From contig JAUCBJ010004596.1 of assembly GCA_032718475.1 (NCBI GenBank), forward strand, positions 1 to 61,466: a DNA stretch of 61,466 nt. The letters run 5' to 3'. Below are positions 25,501-38,000 of the stretch, piece by piece (the first letter of the stretch is position 1; every line of letters starts with the position of its first letter). The DNA comes from Nemertoderma westbladi (lineage: Eukaryota > Xenacoelomorpha > Nemertodermatida > Nemertodermatidae). The notes under the pieces are model-generated. The model did not search any database and was not told the DNA's origin. It saw only the letters and a program-made list of their open reading frames with translations. A program made the position numbers and the translations under genes.

Positions 25501-28500
25501 CTCGGTAGATGAGTAGAAGAGTGTTGTGTGAAACCGGTAGATTAGTAGTAGAGTAAATAAAACTTAGCTATGTGAACCCGGTAGATGAGTAGTAGAGTAA
25601 ACAAAACTTAGAGTGCTGTGTGAACCGGGTAGATGAGTAGTAGAGTAAACAAAACTTAGAGTGCTGTGTGAACCCGGTAGCTGAGTAGTAGAGTAAACAA
25701 AACGTAGGCTGTGTGAACCCGGTAGATGAGTAGTAGAGTAAACAAAACTTAGAGTAGTGTGAACCCGGTAGATGAGTAGTAGAGTAAACAAAACTTTGAG
25801 TGCTGTGTGAACCCGGTAGATGAATAGTAAAGTAAACAAAACTTAGAGTGCTGTGTGAACCCGGTAGATGAGTAGTAGAGTAAACAAAACTTAGAGTGCT
25901 GTGTGACCCGGTAGCTGAGTAGTAGAGTAAACAAAACTTAGAGTGCTGTGTGAACCCGGTAGATGAGTAGTAGAGTAAACAAAACTTAGAGTGCTGTGTG
26001 AACCCGGTAGATGAGTAGTAGAGTAAACAAAACTTAGAGTGCTGTGTGAACCCGGTAGCTGAGTAGTAGAGTAAACAAAACGTAGAGTGCTGTGTGAACC
26101 CGGTAGATGAGTAGTAGAGTAAACAAAACTTAGAGTAGTGTGAACCCGGTAGATGAGTAGTAGAGTAAACAAAACTTTGAGTGCTGTGTGAACCCGGTAG
26201 ATGAGTAGTAGAGTAAACAACACTTAGAGTGGTGTGAACCCGGTAGATGAGTAGTAGAGTAAACAAAACTTTGAGTGCTGTGTGAACCCGGTAGATGAGT
26301 AGTAGAGTAAACAAAAATTTGAGTGCTGTGTGAACCCGGTAGATGAGTAGTAGAGTAAACAACACTTAGAGTGGTGTGAACCCGGTAGATGAGTAGTAGA
26401 GTAAACAAAACTTAGAGTGCTGTGTGAACCCGGTAGATGAATAGTAAAGTAAACAAAACTTAGAGTGCTGTGTGTACCCGGTAGATGAATTGTAAAGTAA
26501 ACAAAACTTAGAGTGCTGTGTGAACCCAGTAGATGAGTAGTAGAGTAAACAAAACTTAGAGTGCTGTGTGAACCCGATAGATGAGTAGTAGAGTAAACAA
26601 AACTTAGAGTGCTGTGTGAACCCGGTAGATGAGTAGTAGAGTAAACAAAACTTAGAGTGCTGTGTGAACCCGGTAGATGAGTAGTAGAGTAAATAAAACG
26701 CTATGTGAACCTGGTAGATGAGTAGTAGAGTAAACAAAATTTTGAGTGCTGTGTGAACCCGGTAGATGAGTAGTAGAGTAAACAAAACTTAGAGTGCTGT
26801 GTGAACCCGGTAGCTGAGTAGTAGAGTAAACAAAACGTAGGCTGTGTGAACCCGGTAGATGAGTAGTAGAGTAAACAAAACTTAGAGTAGTGTGAACCCG
26901 GTAGATGAGTAGTAGAGTAAACAAAACTTTGAGTGCTGTGTGAACCCGGTAGATGAATAGTAAAGTAAACAAAACTTAGAGTGCTGTGTGAACCCGGTAG
27001 ATGAGTAGTAGAGTAAACAAAACTTAGAGTGCTGTGTGAACCCGGTAGCTGAGTAGTAGAGTAAACAAAACTTAGAGTGCTGTGTGAACCCGGTAGATGA
27101 GTAGTAGAGTAAACAAAACTTAGAGTGCTGTGTGAACCCGGTAGATGAGTAGTAGAGTAAACAAAACTTAGAGTGCTGTGTGAACCCGGTAGCTGAGTAG
27201 TAGAGTAAACAAAACTTAGAGTAGTGTGAACCCGGTAGATGAGTAGTAGAGTAAACAAAACTTTGAGTGCTGTGTGAACCCGGTAGATGAGTAGTAGAGT
27301 AAACAACACTTAGAGTGGTGTGAACCCGGTAGATGAGTAGTAGAGTAAACAAAACTTTGAGTGCTGTGTGAACCCGGTAGATGAGTAGTAGAGTAAACAA
27401 AACTTTGAGTGCTGTGTGAACCCGGTAGATGAGTAGTAGAGTAAACAACACTTAGAGTGGTGTGAACCCGGTAGATGAGTAGTAGAGTAAACAAAACTTA
27501 GAGTGCTGTGTGAACCCGGTAGATGAATAGTAAAGTAAACAAAACTTAGAGTGCTGTGTGAACCCGGTAGATGAATAGTAAAGTAAACAAAACTTAGAGT
27601 GCTGTGTGAACCCAGTAGATGAGTAGTAGAGTAAACAAAACTTAGAGTGCTGTGTGAACCCGATAGATGAGTAGTAGAGTAAACAAAACTTAGAGTGCTG
27701 TGTGAACCCGGTAGATGAGTAGTAGAGGAAACAAAACTTAGAGTGCTGTGTGAACCCGGTAGATGAGTAGTAGAGTAAATAAAACGCTATGTGAACCTGG
27801 TAGATGAGTAGTAGAGTAAACAAAATTTTGAGTGCTGTGTGAACCCGGTAGATGAGTAGTAGAGTAAACAAAACTTAGAGTGCTGTGTGAACCCGATAGA
27901 GGAGTAGTAGAGTAAACAAAACTTAGAGTGCTATGTGAACCCGGTAGATGAGTAGTAGAGTAAACAAAACTTAGAGTGCTATGTGAACCCGGTAGATGAG
28001 TAGTAGAGTAAACAAAACGCTATGTGAACCTGGTAGATGAGTAGTAGAGTAAACAAAACTTTGAGTGCTGTGTGAACCCGGTAGATGAGTAGTAGAATAA
28101 AGAAAACTTAGAGTGCTGTGTGAACCCGGTAGATGAGTGGTAGAGTAAACAAAACTTAGAGTGCTGTGTGAACCCGGTAGATGAGTAGTAGAGTAAACAA
28201 AACTTAGAGTGCTGTGTGAACCCGGTAGATGAGTAGTAGAGTAAACAAAACGTAGGCTGTGTGAACCCGGTAGCTGAGTAGTAGAGTAAACAAAACTTAG
28301 AGTGCTGTGTGAACCCGGTAGATGAGTAGTAGAGTAAACAAAACTTAGAGTGCTGTGTGAACCCGGTAGATGAGTAGTAGAGTAAACAAAACTTTGAGTG
28401 CTATGTGAACCCAGTAGATGAGTAGTAGAGTAAACAAAACTTAGAGTGCTATGTGAACACGGTAGATGAGTAGTAGAGTAAACAAAACGCTATGTGAACC

Positions 28501-31500
28501 TGGTAGATGAGTAGTAGAGTAAACAAAACTTTGAGTGCTGTGTGAACCCAGTAGATGAGTAGTAGAATAAACAAAACTTAGAGTGCTGTGTGAAACCGGT
28601 AGATGAGTAGTAGAGTAAACAAAACTTTGAGTGCTGTGTGAACCTGGTAGATGAGTAGTAGTGTAAACAAAACTTAGAGTGCTGTGTGAACCCGGTAGAT
28701 GAGTAGTAGAGTAAACAAAACTTAGAGTGCTGTGTGAACCCGGTAGATGAGTAGTAGAGTAAACAAAACTTAGAGTGCTGTGTGAACTCGGTAGAGGAGT
28801 AGTAGAGTAAACAACACTTAGAGTGGTGTGAACCCGGTAGATGAGTAGTAGAGTAAACAAAACTTAGAGTGCTGTGTGAACCCGGTAGATGAGTAGTAGA
28901 GTAAACAAAACTTAGAGTGCTGTGTGAACCCGATAGATGAGTAGTAGATTAAACAAAACTTAGAGTGCTGTGTGAACCCGGTAGATGAGTAGTAGAGTAA
29001 ACAAAACTTAGAGTGCTGTGTGAACCCGGTAGATGAGTAGTAGAGTAAATAAAACGCTATGTGAACCTGGTAGATGAGTAGTAGAGTAAACAAAATTTTG
29101 AGTGCTGTGTGAACCCGGTATATGAGTAGTAGAGTAAACAAAACTTAGAGTGCTGTGTGAACCCGGTAGCTGAGTAGTAGAGTAAACAAAACGTAGGCTG
29201 TGTGAACCCGGTAGATGAGTAGTAGAGTAAACAAAACTTAGAGTAGTGTGAACCCGGTAGATGAGTAGTAGAGTAAACAAAACTTTGAGTGCTGTGTGAA
29301 CCCGGTAGATGAATAGTAAAGTAAACAAAACTTAGAGTGCTGTGTGAACCCGGTAGATGAGTAGTAGAGTAAACAAAACTTAGAGTGCTGTGTGAACCCG
29401 GTAGCTGAGTAGTAGAGTAAACAAAACTTAGAGTGCTGTGTGAACCCGGTAGATGAGTAGTAGAGTAAACAAAACTTAGAGTGCTGTGTGAACCCGGTAG
29501 ATGAGTAGTAGAGTAAACAAAACTTAGAGTGCTGTGTGAACCCGGTAGCTGAGTAGTAGAGTAAACAAAACGTAGAGTGCTGTGTGAACCCGGTAGATGA
29601 GTAGTAGAGTAAACAAAACTTAGAGTAGTGTGAACCCGGTAGATGAGTAGTAGAGTAAACAAAACTTTGAGTGCTGTGTGAACCCGGTAGATGAGTAGTA
29701 GAGTAAACAACACTTAGAGTGGTGTGAACCCGGTAGATGAGTAGTAGAGCAAACAAAACTTTGAGTGCTGTGTGAACCCGGTAGATGAGTAGTAGAGTAA
29801 ACAAAACTTTGAGTGCTGTGTGAACCCGGTAGATGAGTAGTAGAGTAAACAACACTTAGAGTGGTGTGAACCCGGTAGATGAGTAGTAGAGTAAACAAAA
29901 CTTAGAGTGCTGTGTGAACCCGGTAGATGAATAGTAAAGTAAACAAAACTTAGAGTGCTGTGTGAACCCGGTAGATGAATAGTAAAGTAAACAAAACTTA
30001 GAGTGCTGTGTGAACCCAGTAGATGAGTAGTAGAGTAAACAAAACTTAGAGTGCTGTGTGAACCCGATAGATGAGTAGTAGAGTAAACAAAACTTAGAGT
30101 GCTGTGTGAACCCGGTAGATGAGTAGTAGAGGAAACAAAACTTAGAGTGCTGTGTGAACCCGGTAGATGAGTAGTAGAGTAAATAAAACGCTATGTGAAC
30201 CTGGTAGATGAGTAGTAGAGTAAACAAAATTTTGAGTGCTGTGTGAACCCGGTAGATGAGTAGTAGAGTAAACAAAACTTAGAGTGCTGTGTGAACCCGA
30301 TAGAGGAGTAGTAGAGTAAACAAAACTTAGAGTGCTATGTGAACCCGGTAGATGAGTAGTAGAGTAAACAAAACTTAGAGTGCTATGTGAACCCGGTAGA
30401 TGAGTAGTAGAGTAAACAAAACGCTATGTGAACCTGGTAGATGAGTAGTAGAGTAAACAAAACTTTGAGTGCTGTGTGAACCCGGTAGATGAGTAGTAGA
30501 ATAAACAAAACTTAGAGTGCTGTGTGAACCCGGTAGATGAGTAGTAGAGTAAACAAAACTTAGAGTGCTGTGTGAACCCGGTAGATGAGTAGTAGAGTAA
30601 ACAAAACTTAGAGTGCTGTGTGAACCCGGTAGATGAGTAGTAGAGTAAACAAAACGTAGGCTGTGTGAACCCGGTAGCTGAGTAGTAGAGTAAACAAAAC
30701 TTAGAGTGCTGTGTGAACCCGGTAGATGAGTAGTAGAGTAAACAAAACTTAGAGTGCTGTGTGAACCCGGTAGATGAGTAGTAGAGTAAACAAAACTTTG
30801 AGTGCTATGTGAACCCGGTAGATGAGTAGTAGAGTAAACAAAACTTAGAGTGCTATGTGAACACGGTAGATGAGTAGTAGAGTAAACAAAACGCTATGTG
30901 AACCTGGTAGATGAGTAGTAGAGTAAACAAAACTTTGAGTGCTGTGTGAACCCAGTAGATGAGTAGTAGAATAAACAAAACTTAGAGTGCTGTGTGAAAC
31001 CGGTAGATGAGTAGTAGAGTAAACAAAACTTTGAGTGCTGTGTGAACCTGGTAGATGAGTAGTAGTGTAAACAAAACTTAGAGTGCTGTGTGAACCCGGT
31101 AGATGAGTAGTAGAGTAAACAAAACTTAGAGTGCTGTGTGAACCCGGTAGATGAGTAGTAGAGTAAACAAAACTTAGAGTGCTGTGTGAACTCGGTAGAG
31201 GAGTAGTAGAGTAAACAACACTTAGAGTGGTGTGAACCCGGTAGATGAGTAGTAGAGTAAACAAAACTTAGAGTGCTGTGTGAACCCGGTAGATGAGTAG
31301 TAGAGTAAACAAAACTTAGAGTGCTGTGTAAACTCGGTAGATGAGTAGAAGAGTGTTGTGTGAAACCGGTAGATTAGTAGTAGAGTAAATAAAACTTAGC
31401 TATGTGAACCCGGTAGATGAGTAGTAGAGTAAACAAAACTTAGAGTGCTGTGTGAACCGGGTAGATGAGTAGTAGAGTAAACAAAACTTAGAGTGCTGTG

Positions 31501-32045
31501 TGAACCCGGTAGCTGAGTAGTAGAGTAAACAAAACGTAGGCTGTGTGAACCCGGTAGATGAGTAGTAGAGTAAACAAAACTTAGAGTAGTGTGAACCCGG
31601 TAGATGAGTAGTAGAGTAAACAAAACTTTGAGTGCTGTGTGAACCCGGTAGATGAATAGTAAAGTAAACAAAACTTAGAGTGCTGTGTGAACCCGGTAGC
31701 TGAGTAGTAGAGTAAACAAAACTTAGAGTGCTGTGTGAACCCGGTAGATGAGTAGTAGAGTAAACAAAACTTAGAGTGCTGTGTGAACCCGGTAGATGAG
31801 TAGTAGAGTAAACAAAACTTAGAGTGCTGTGTGAACCCGGTAGCTGAGTAGTAGAGTAAACAAAACGTAGAGTGCTGTGTGAACCCGGTAGATGAGTAGT
31901 AGAGTAAACAAAACTTAGAGTAGTGTGAACCCGGTAGATGAGTAGTAGAGTAAACAAAACTTTGAGTGCTGTGTGAACCCGGTAGATGAGTAGTAGAGTA
32001 AACAACACTTAGAGTGGTGTGAACCCGGTAGATGAGTAGTAGAGT
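16500..32045. repeat. satellite domain B: second variant family with 0.3-6 kb higher-order spacing
   Basis: Units here carry GCTATGTGAACCTGG, GATGAATAGTAAAG, and CAACACTTAGAGTGGTGTG (a shortened unit). A distinctive aberrant pair reads GTAAACTCGG...GAAACCGGTAGATTAGTAG. The aberrant pair recurs near 18051, 21108, 21421, 24899, 25498 and 31329, marking copies of larger blocks with irregular spacing. Domain boundaries are approximate and set by where the diagnostic variants appear and disappear. Confidence 0.8.
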
Positions 32046-35000
32046 AAACAAAGCTTAGAGTGCTGTGTGAACCCGGTAGATGAGTAGTAGAGTAAACAAA
32101 ACTTTGAGTGCTGTGTGAACCCGGTAGATGAGTAGTAGAGTAAACAAAGCTTAGTGTGCTGTGTGAACCCGGTAGATGAGTAGTAGAGTAAACACAACTT
32201 TGAGTGCTGTGTGAACCCGGTAGATGAGTAGTAGAGTAAACAAAACTTAGAGTGCTGTGTGAACCCGGTAGATGAGTAGTAGAGTAAACAAAACTTAGAG
32301 TGCTGTGTGAACCCGGTAGATGAGTAGTAAAGTGCTGTATGAACCCGGTAGATGAGTAGTAGAGTAAACAAAACTTTGAGTGCTGTGTGAACCCGGTAGA
32401 TGAGTAGTAGAGTAAACACAACTTTGAGTGCTGTGTGAACCCGGTAGATGAGTAGTAGAGTGAACAAAGCTTAGAGTGCTGTGTGAACCCGGTAGATGAG
32501 TAGTAGAGTAAACACAACTTTGAGTGCTGTGTGAACCCGGTAGATGAGTAGTAGAGTAAACAAAGCTTAGAGTGCTGTGTGAACCCGGTAGATGAGTAGT
32601 AGAGTAAACACAACTTTGAGTGCTGTGTGAACCCAGTAGATGAGTAGTAGAGTAAACAAAGCTTAGAGTGCTGTGTGAACCCGGTAGATGAGTAGTAGAG
32701 TAAACAAAACTTAGAGTTCTGTGTGAACCCGGTAGATGAGTAGTAGAGTAAACACAACTTTGAGTGCTGTGTGAACCCGGTAGATGAGTAGTAGAGTAAA
32801 CAAAGCTTAGAGTGCTGTGTGAACCCGGTAGATGAGTAGTAGAGTAAACAAAGCTTAGAGTGCTGTGTGAACCCGGTAGATGAGTAGTAAAGTGCTGTAT
32901 GAACCCGGTAGATGAGTAGTAGAGTAAACAAAACTTAGAGTGCTGTGTGAACCCGGTAGATGAGTAGTAGAGTAAACAAAACTTAGAGTGCTGTGTGAAC
33001 CCGGTAGATGAGTAGTAGAGTAAACAAAACTTTGAGTGCTGTGTGAACCCGGTAGATGAGTAGTAGAGTAAACACAACTTTGAGTGCTGTGTGAACCCGG
33101 TAGATGAGTAGTAGAGTAAACAAAGCTTAGAGTGCTGTGTGAACCCGGTAGATGAGTAGTAGAGTGCTGTGTGAACCCGGTAGATGAGTAGTAGAGTAAA
33201 CAAAACTTAGAGTGCTGTGTGAACCCGGTAGATGAGTAGTAGAGTAAACAAAACTTTGAGTGCTGTGTGAACCCGGTAGATGAGTAGTAGAGTAAACAAA
33301 ACTTTGAGTGCTGTGTGAACCCGGTAGATGAGTAGTAGAGTAAACAAAGCTTAGAGTGCTGTGTGAACCCGGTAGATGAGTAGTAGAGTAAACAAAGCTT
33401 AGAGTGCTGTGTGAACCCGGTAGATGAGTAGTAGAGTAAACACAACTTTGAGTGCTGTGTGAACCCGGTAGATGAGTAGTAGAGTAAACAAAGCTTTGAG
33501 TGCTGTGTGAACCCGGTAGATGAGTAGTAGAGTAAACAAACTTAGAGTGCTGTGTGAACCCGGTAGATGAGTAGTAGAGTAAACACAACTTTGAGTGCTG
33601 TGTGAACCCGGTAGATGAGTAGTAGAGTAAACAAAGCTTAGAGTGCTGTGTGAACCCGGTAGATGAGTAGTAGAGTAAACAACAACTTTGAGTGCTGTGT
33701 GAACCCGGTAGATGAGTAGTAGAGTAAACAAAGCTTAGAGTGCTGTGTGAACCCGGTAGATGAGTAGTAGAGTAAACACAACTTTGAGTGCTGTGTGAAC
33801 CCAGTAGATGAGTAGTAGAGTAAACAAAGCTTAGAGTGCTGTGTGAACCCGGTAGATGAGTAGTAGAGTAAACAAAACTTAGAGTGCTGTGTGAACCCGG
33901 TAGATGAGTAGTAGAGTAAACACAACTTTGAGTGCTGTGTGAACCCGGTAGATGAGTAGTAGAGTAAACAAAGCTTAGAGTGCTGTGTGAACCCGGTAGA
34001 TGAGTAGTAGAGTAAACAAAGCTTAGAGTGCTGTGTGAACCCGGTAGATGAGTAGTAAAGTGCTGTATGAACCCGGTAGATGAGTAGTAGAGTAAACAAA
34101 ACTTAGAGTGCTGTGTGAACCCGGTAGATGAGTAGTAGAGTAAACAAAACTTAGAGTGCTGTGTGAACCCGGTAGATGAGTAGTAGAGTAAACAAAACTT
34201 TGAGTGCTGTGTGAACCCGGTAGATGAGTAGTAGAGTAAACACAACTTTGAGTGCTGTGTGAACCCGGTAGATGAGTAGTAGAGTAAACAAAGCTTAGAG
34301 TGCTGTGTGAACCCGGTAGATGAGTAGTAGAGTGCTGTGTGAACCCGGTAGATGAGTAGTAGAGTAAACAAAACTTAGAGTGCTGTGTGAACCCGGTAGA
34401 TGAGTAGTAGAGTAAACAAAACTTTGAGTGCTGTGTGAACCCGGTAGATGAGTAGTAGAGTAAACAAAACTTTGAGTGCTGTGTGAACCCGGTAGATGAG
34501 TAGTAGAGTAAACAAAGCTTAGAGTGCTGTGTGAACCCGGTAGATGAGTAGTAGTGTAAACAAAGCTTAGAGTGCTGTGTGAACCCGGTAGATGAGTAGT
34601 AGAGTAAACACAACTTTGAGTGCTGTGTGAACCCGGTAGATGAGTAGTAGAGTAAACAAAGCTTTGAGTGCTGTGTGAACCCGGTAGATGAGTAGTAGAG
34701 TAAACAAAGCTTAGAGTGCTGTGTGAACCCGGTAGATGAGTAGTAGAGTAAACAAAGCTTAGAGTGCTGTGTGAACCCGGTAGATGAGTAGTAGAGTAAA
34801 CAAAGCTTAGAGTGCTGTGTGAACCCAGTAGATGAGTAGTAGAGTAAACAAAGCTTAGAGTGCTGTGTGAACCCGGTAGATGAGTAGTAGAGTAAACAAA
34901 GCTTAGAGTGCTGTGTGAACCCGGTAGATGAGTAGTAGAGTAAACACAACTTTGAGTGCTGGGTGAACCCGGTAGATGAGTAGTAGAGTAAACAAAGCTT

Positions 35001-38000
35001 AGAGTGCTGTGTGAACCCGGTAGATGAGTAGTAGAGTAAACAAAGCTTAGAGTGCTATGTGAACCCGGTAGATGAGTAGTAAAGTGCTGTATGAACCCGG
35101 TAGATGAGTAGTAGAGAAAACAAAACTTAGAGTGCTGTGTGAACCCGGTAGATGAGTAGTAGAGTAAACAAAACTTTGAGTGCTGTGTGAACCCGGTAGA
35201 TGAGTAGTAGAGTAAACACAACTTTGAGTGCTTTGTGAACCCGGTAGATGAGTAGTAGAGTAAACAAAGCTTAGAGTGCTGTGTGAACCCGGTAGATGAG
35301 TAGTAGAGTGCTGTGTGAACCCGGTAGATGAGTAGTAGAGTAAACAAAACTTAGAGTGCTGTGTGAACCCGGTAGATGAGTAGTAGAGTAAACACAACTT
35401 TGAGTGCTGTGTGAACCCGGTAGATGAGTAGTAGAGTAAACACAACTTTGAGTGCTGTGTGAACCCGGTAGATGAGTAGTAGAGTAAACAAAGCTTAGAG
35501 TGCTGTGTGAACCCGGTAGATGAGTAGTAGAGTAAACAAAACTTAGAGTGCTGTGTGAACCCGGTAGATGAGTAGTAGAGTAAACACAACTTTGAGTGCT
35601 GTGTGAACCCGGTAGATGAGTAGTAGAGTAAACAAAGCTTAGAGTGCTGTGTGAACCCGGTAGATGAGTAGTAGAGTAAACAAAACTTAGAGTGCTGTGT
35701 GAACCCAGTAGATGAGTAGTAGAGTAAACAAAGCTTAGAGTGCTGTGTGAACCCGGTAGATGAGTAGTAGAGTAAACAAAGCTTAGAGTGCTGTGTGAAC
35801 CCGGTAGATGAGTAGTAGAGTAAACACAACTTTGAGTGCTGGGTGAACCCAGTAGATGAGTAGTAGAGTAAACAAAGCTTAGAGTGCTGTGTGAACCCGG
35901 TAGATGAGTAGTAGAGTAAACAAAGCTTAGAGTGCTATGTGAACCCGGTAGATGAGTAGTAAAGTGCTGTATGAACCCGGTAGATGAGTAGTAGAGAAAA
36001 CAAAACTTAGAGTGCTGTGTGAACCCGGTAGATGAGTAGTAGAGTAAACAAAACTTTGAGTGCTGTGTGAACCCGGTAGATGAGTAGTAGAGTAAACACA
36101 ACTTTGAGTGCTTTGTGAACCCGGTAGATGAGTAGTAGAGTAAACAAAGCTTAGAGTGCTGTGTGAACCCGGTAGATGAGTAGTAGAGTGCTGTGTGAAC
36201 CCGGTAGATGAGTAGTAGAGTAAACAAAACTTAGAGTGCTGTGTGAACCCGGTAGATGAGTAGTAGAGTAAACACAACTTTGAGTGCTGTGTGAACCCGG
36301 TAGATGAGTAGTAGAGTAAACACAACTTTGAGTGCTGTGTGAACCCGGTAGATGAGTAGTAGAGTAAACAAAGCTTAGAGTGCTGTGTGAACCCGGTAGA
36401 TGAGTAGTAGAGTAAACAAAACTTAGAGTGCTGTGTGAACCCGGTAGATGAGTAGTAGAGTAAACACAACTTTGAGTGCTGTGTGAACCCGGTAGATGAG
36501 TAGTAGAGTAAACAAAGCTTAGAGTGCTGTGTGAACCCGGTAGATGAGTAGTAGAGTAAACAAAACTTAGAGTGCTGTGTGAACCCGGTAGATGAGTAGT
36601 AGAGTAAACACAACTTTGAGTGCTGTGTGAACCCGGTAGATGAGTAGTAGAACAAAGCTTAGAGTGCTGTGTGAACCCGGTAGATGAGTAGTAGAGTAAA
36701 CAAAACTTAGAGTGCTGTGTGAACCCGGTAGATGAGTAGTAGAGTAAACACAACTTTGAGTGCTGTGTGAACCCGGTAGATGAGTAGTAGAGTAAACAAA
36801 GCTTAGAGTGCTGTGTGAACCCGGTAGATGAGTAGTAGAGTAAACAAAACTTAGAGTGCTGTGTGAACCCGGTAGATGAGTAGTAGAGTAAACACAACTT
36901 TGAGTGCTGTGTGAACCCGGTAGATGAGTAGTAGAGTAAACAAAGCTTAGAGTGCTGTGTGAACCCGGTAGATGAGTAGTAGTGTAAACAAAGCTTAGAG
37001 TGCTGTGTGAACCCGGTAGATGAGTAGTAGAGTAAACACAACTTTGAGTGCTGTGTGAACCCGGTAGATGAGTAGTAGAGTAAACAAAGCTTTGAGTGCT
37101 GTGTGAACCCGGTAGATGAGTAGTAGAGTAAACAAAGCTTAGAGTGCTGTGTGAACCCGGTAGATGAGTAGTAGAGTAAACAAAGCTTAGAGTGCTGTGT
37201 GAACCCGGTAGATGAGTAGTAGAGTAAACAAAGCTTAGAGTGCTGTGTGAACCCAGTAGATGAGTAGTAGAGTAAACAAAGCTTAGAGTGCTGTGTGAAC
37301 CCGGTAGATGAGTAGTAGAGTAAACAAAGCTTAGAGTGCTGTGTGAACCCGGTAGATGAGTAGTAGAGTAAACACAACTTTGAGTGCTGGGTGAACCCGG
37401 TAGATGAGTAGTAGAGTAAACAAAGCTTAGAGTGCTGTGTGAACCCGGTAGATGAGTAGTAGAGTAAACAAAGCTTAGAGTGCTATGTGAACCCGGTAGA
37501 TGAGTAGTAAAGTGCTGTATGAACCCGGTAGATGAGTAGTAGAGAAAACAAAACTTAGAGTGCTGTGTGAACCCGGTAGATGAGTAGTAGAGTAAACAAA
37601 ACTTTGAGTGCTGTGTGAACCCGGTAGATGAGTAGTAGAGTAAACACAACTTTGAGTGCTTTGTGAACCCGGTAGATGAGTAGTAGAGTAAACAAAGCTT
37701 AGAGTGCTGTGTGAACCCGGTAGATGAGTAGTAGAGTGCTGTGTGAACCCGGTAGATGAGTAGTAGAGTAAACAAAACTTAGAGTGCTGTGTGAACCCGG
37801 TAGATGAGTAGTAGAGTAAACACAACTTTGAGTGCTGTGTGAACCCGGTAGATGAGTAGTAGAGTAAACACAACTTTGAGTGCTGTGTGAACCCGGTAGA
37901 TGAGTAGTAGAGTAAACAAAGCTTAGAGTGCTGTGTGAACCCGGTAGATGAGTAGTAGAGTAAACAAAACTTAGAGTGCTGTGTGAACCCGGTAGATGAG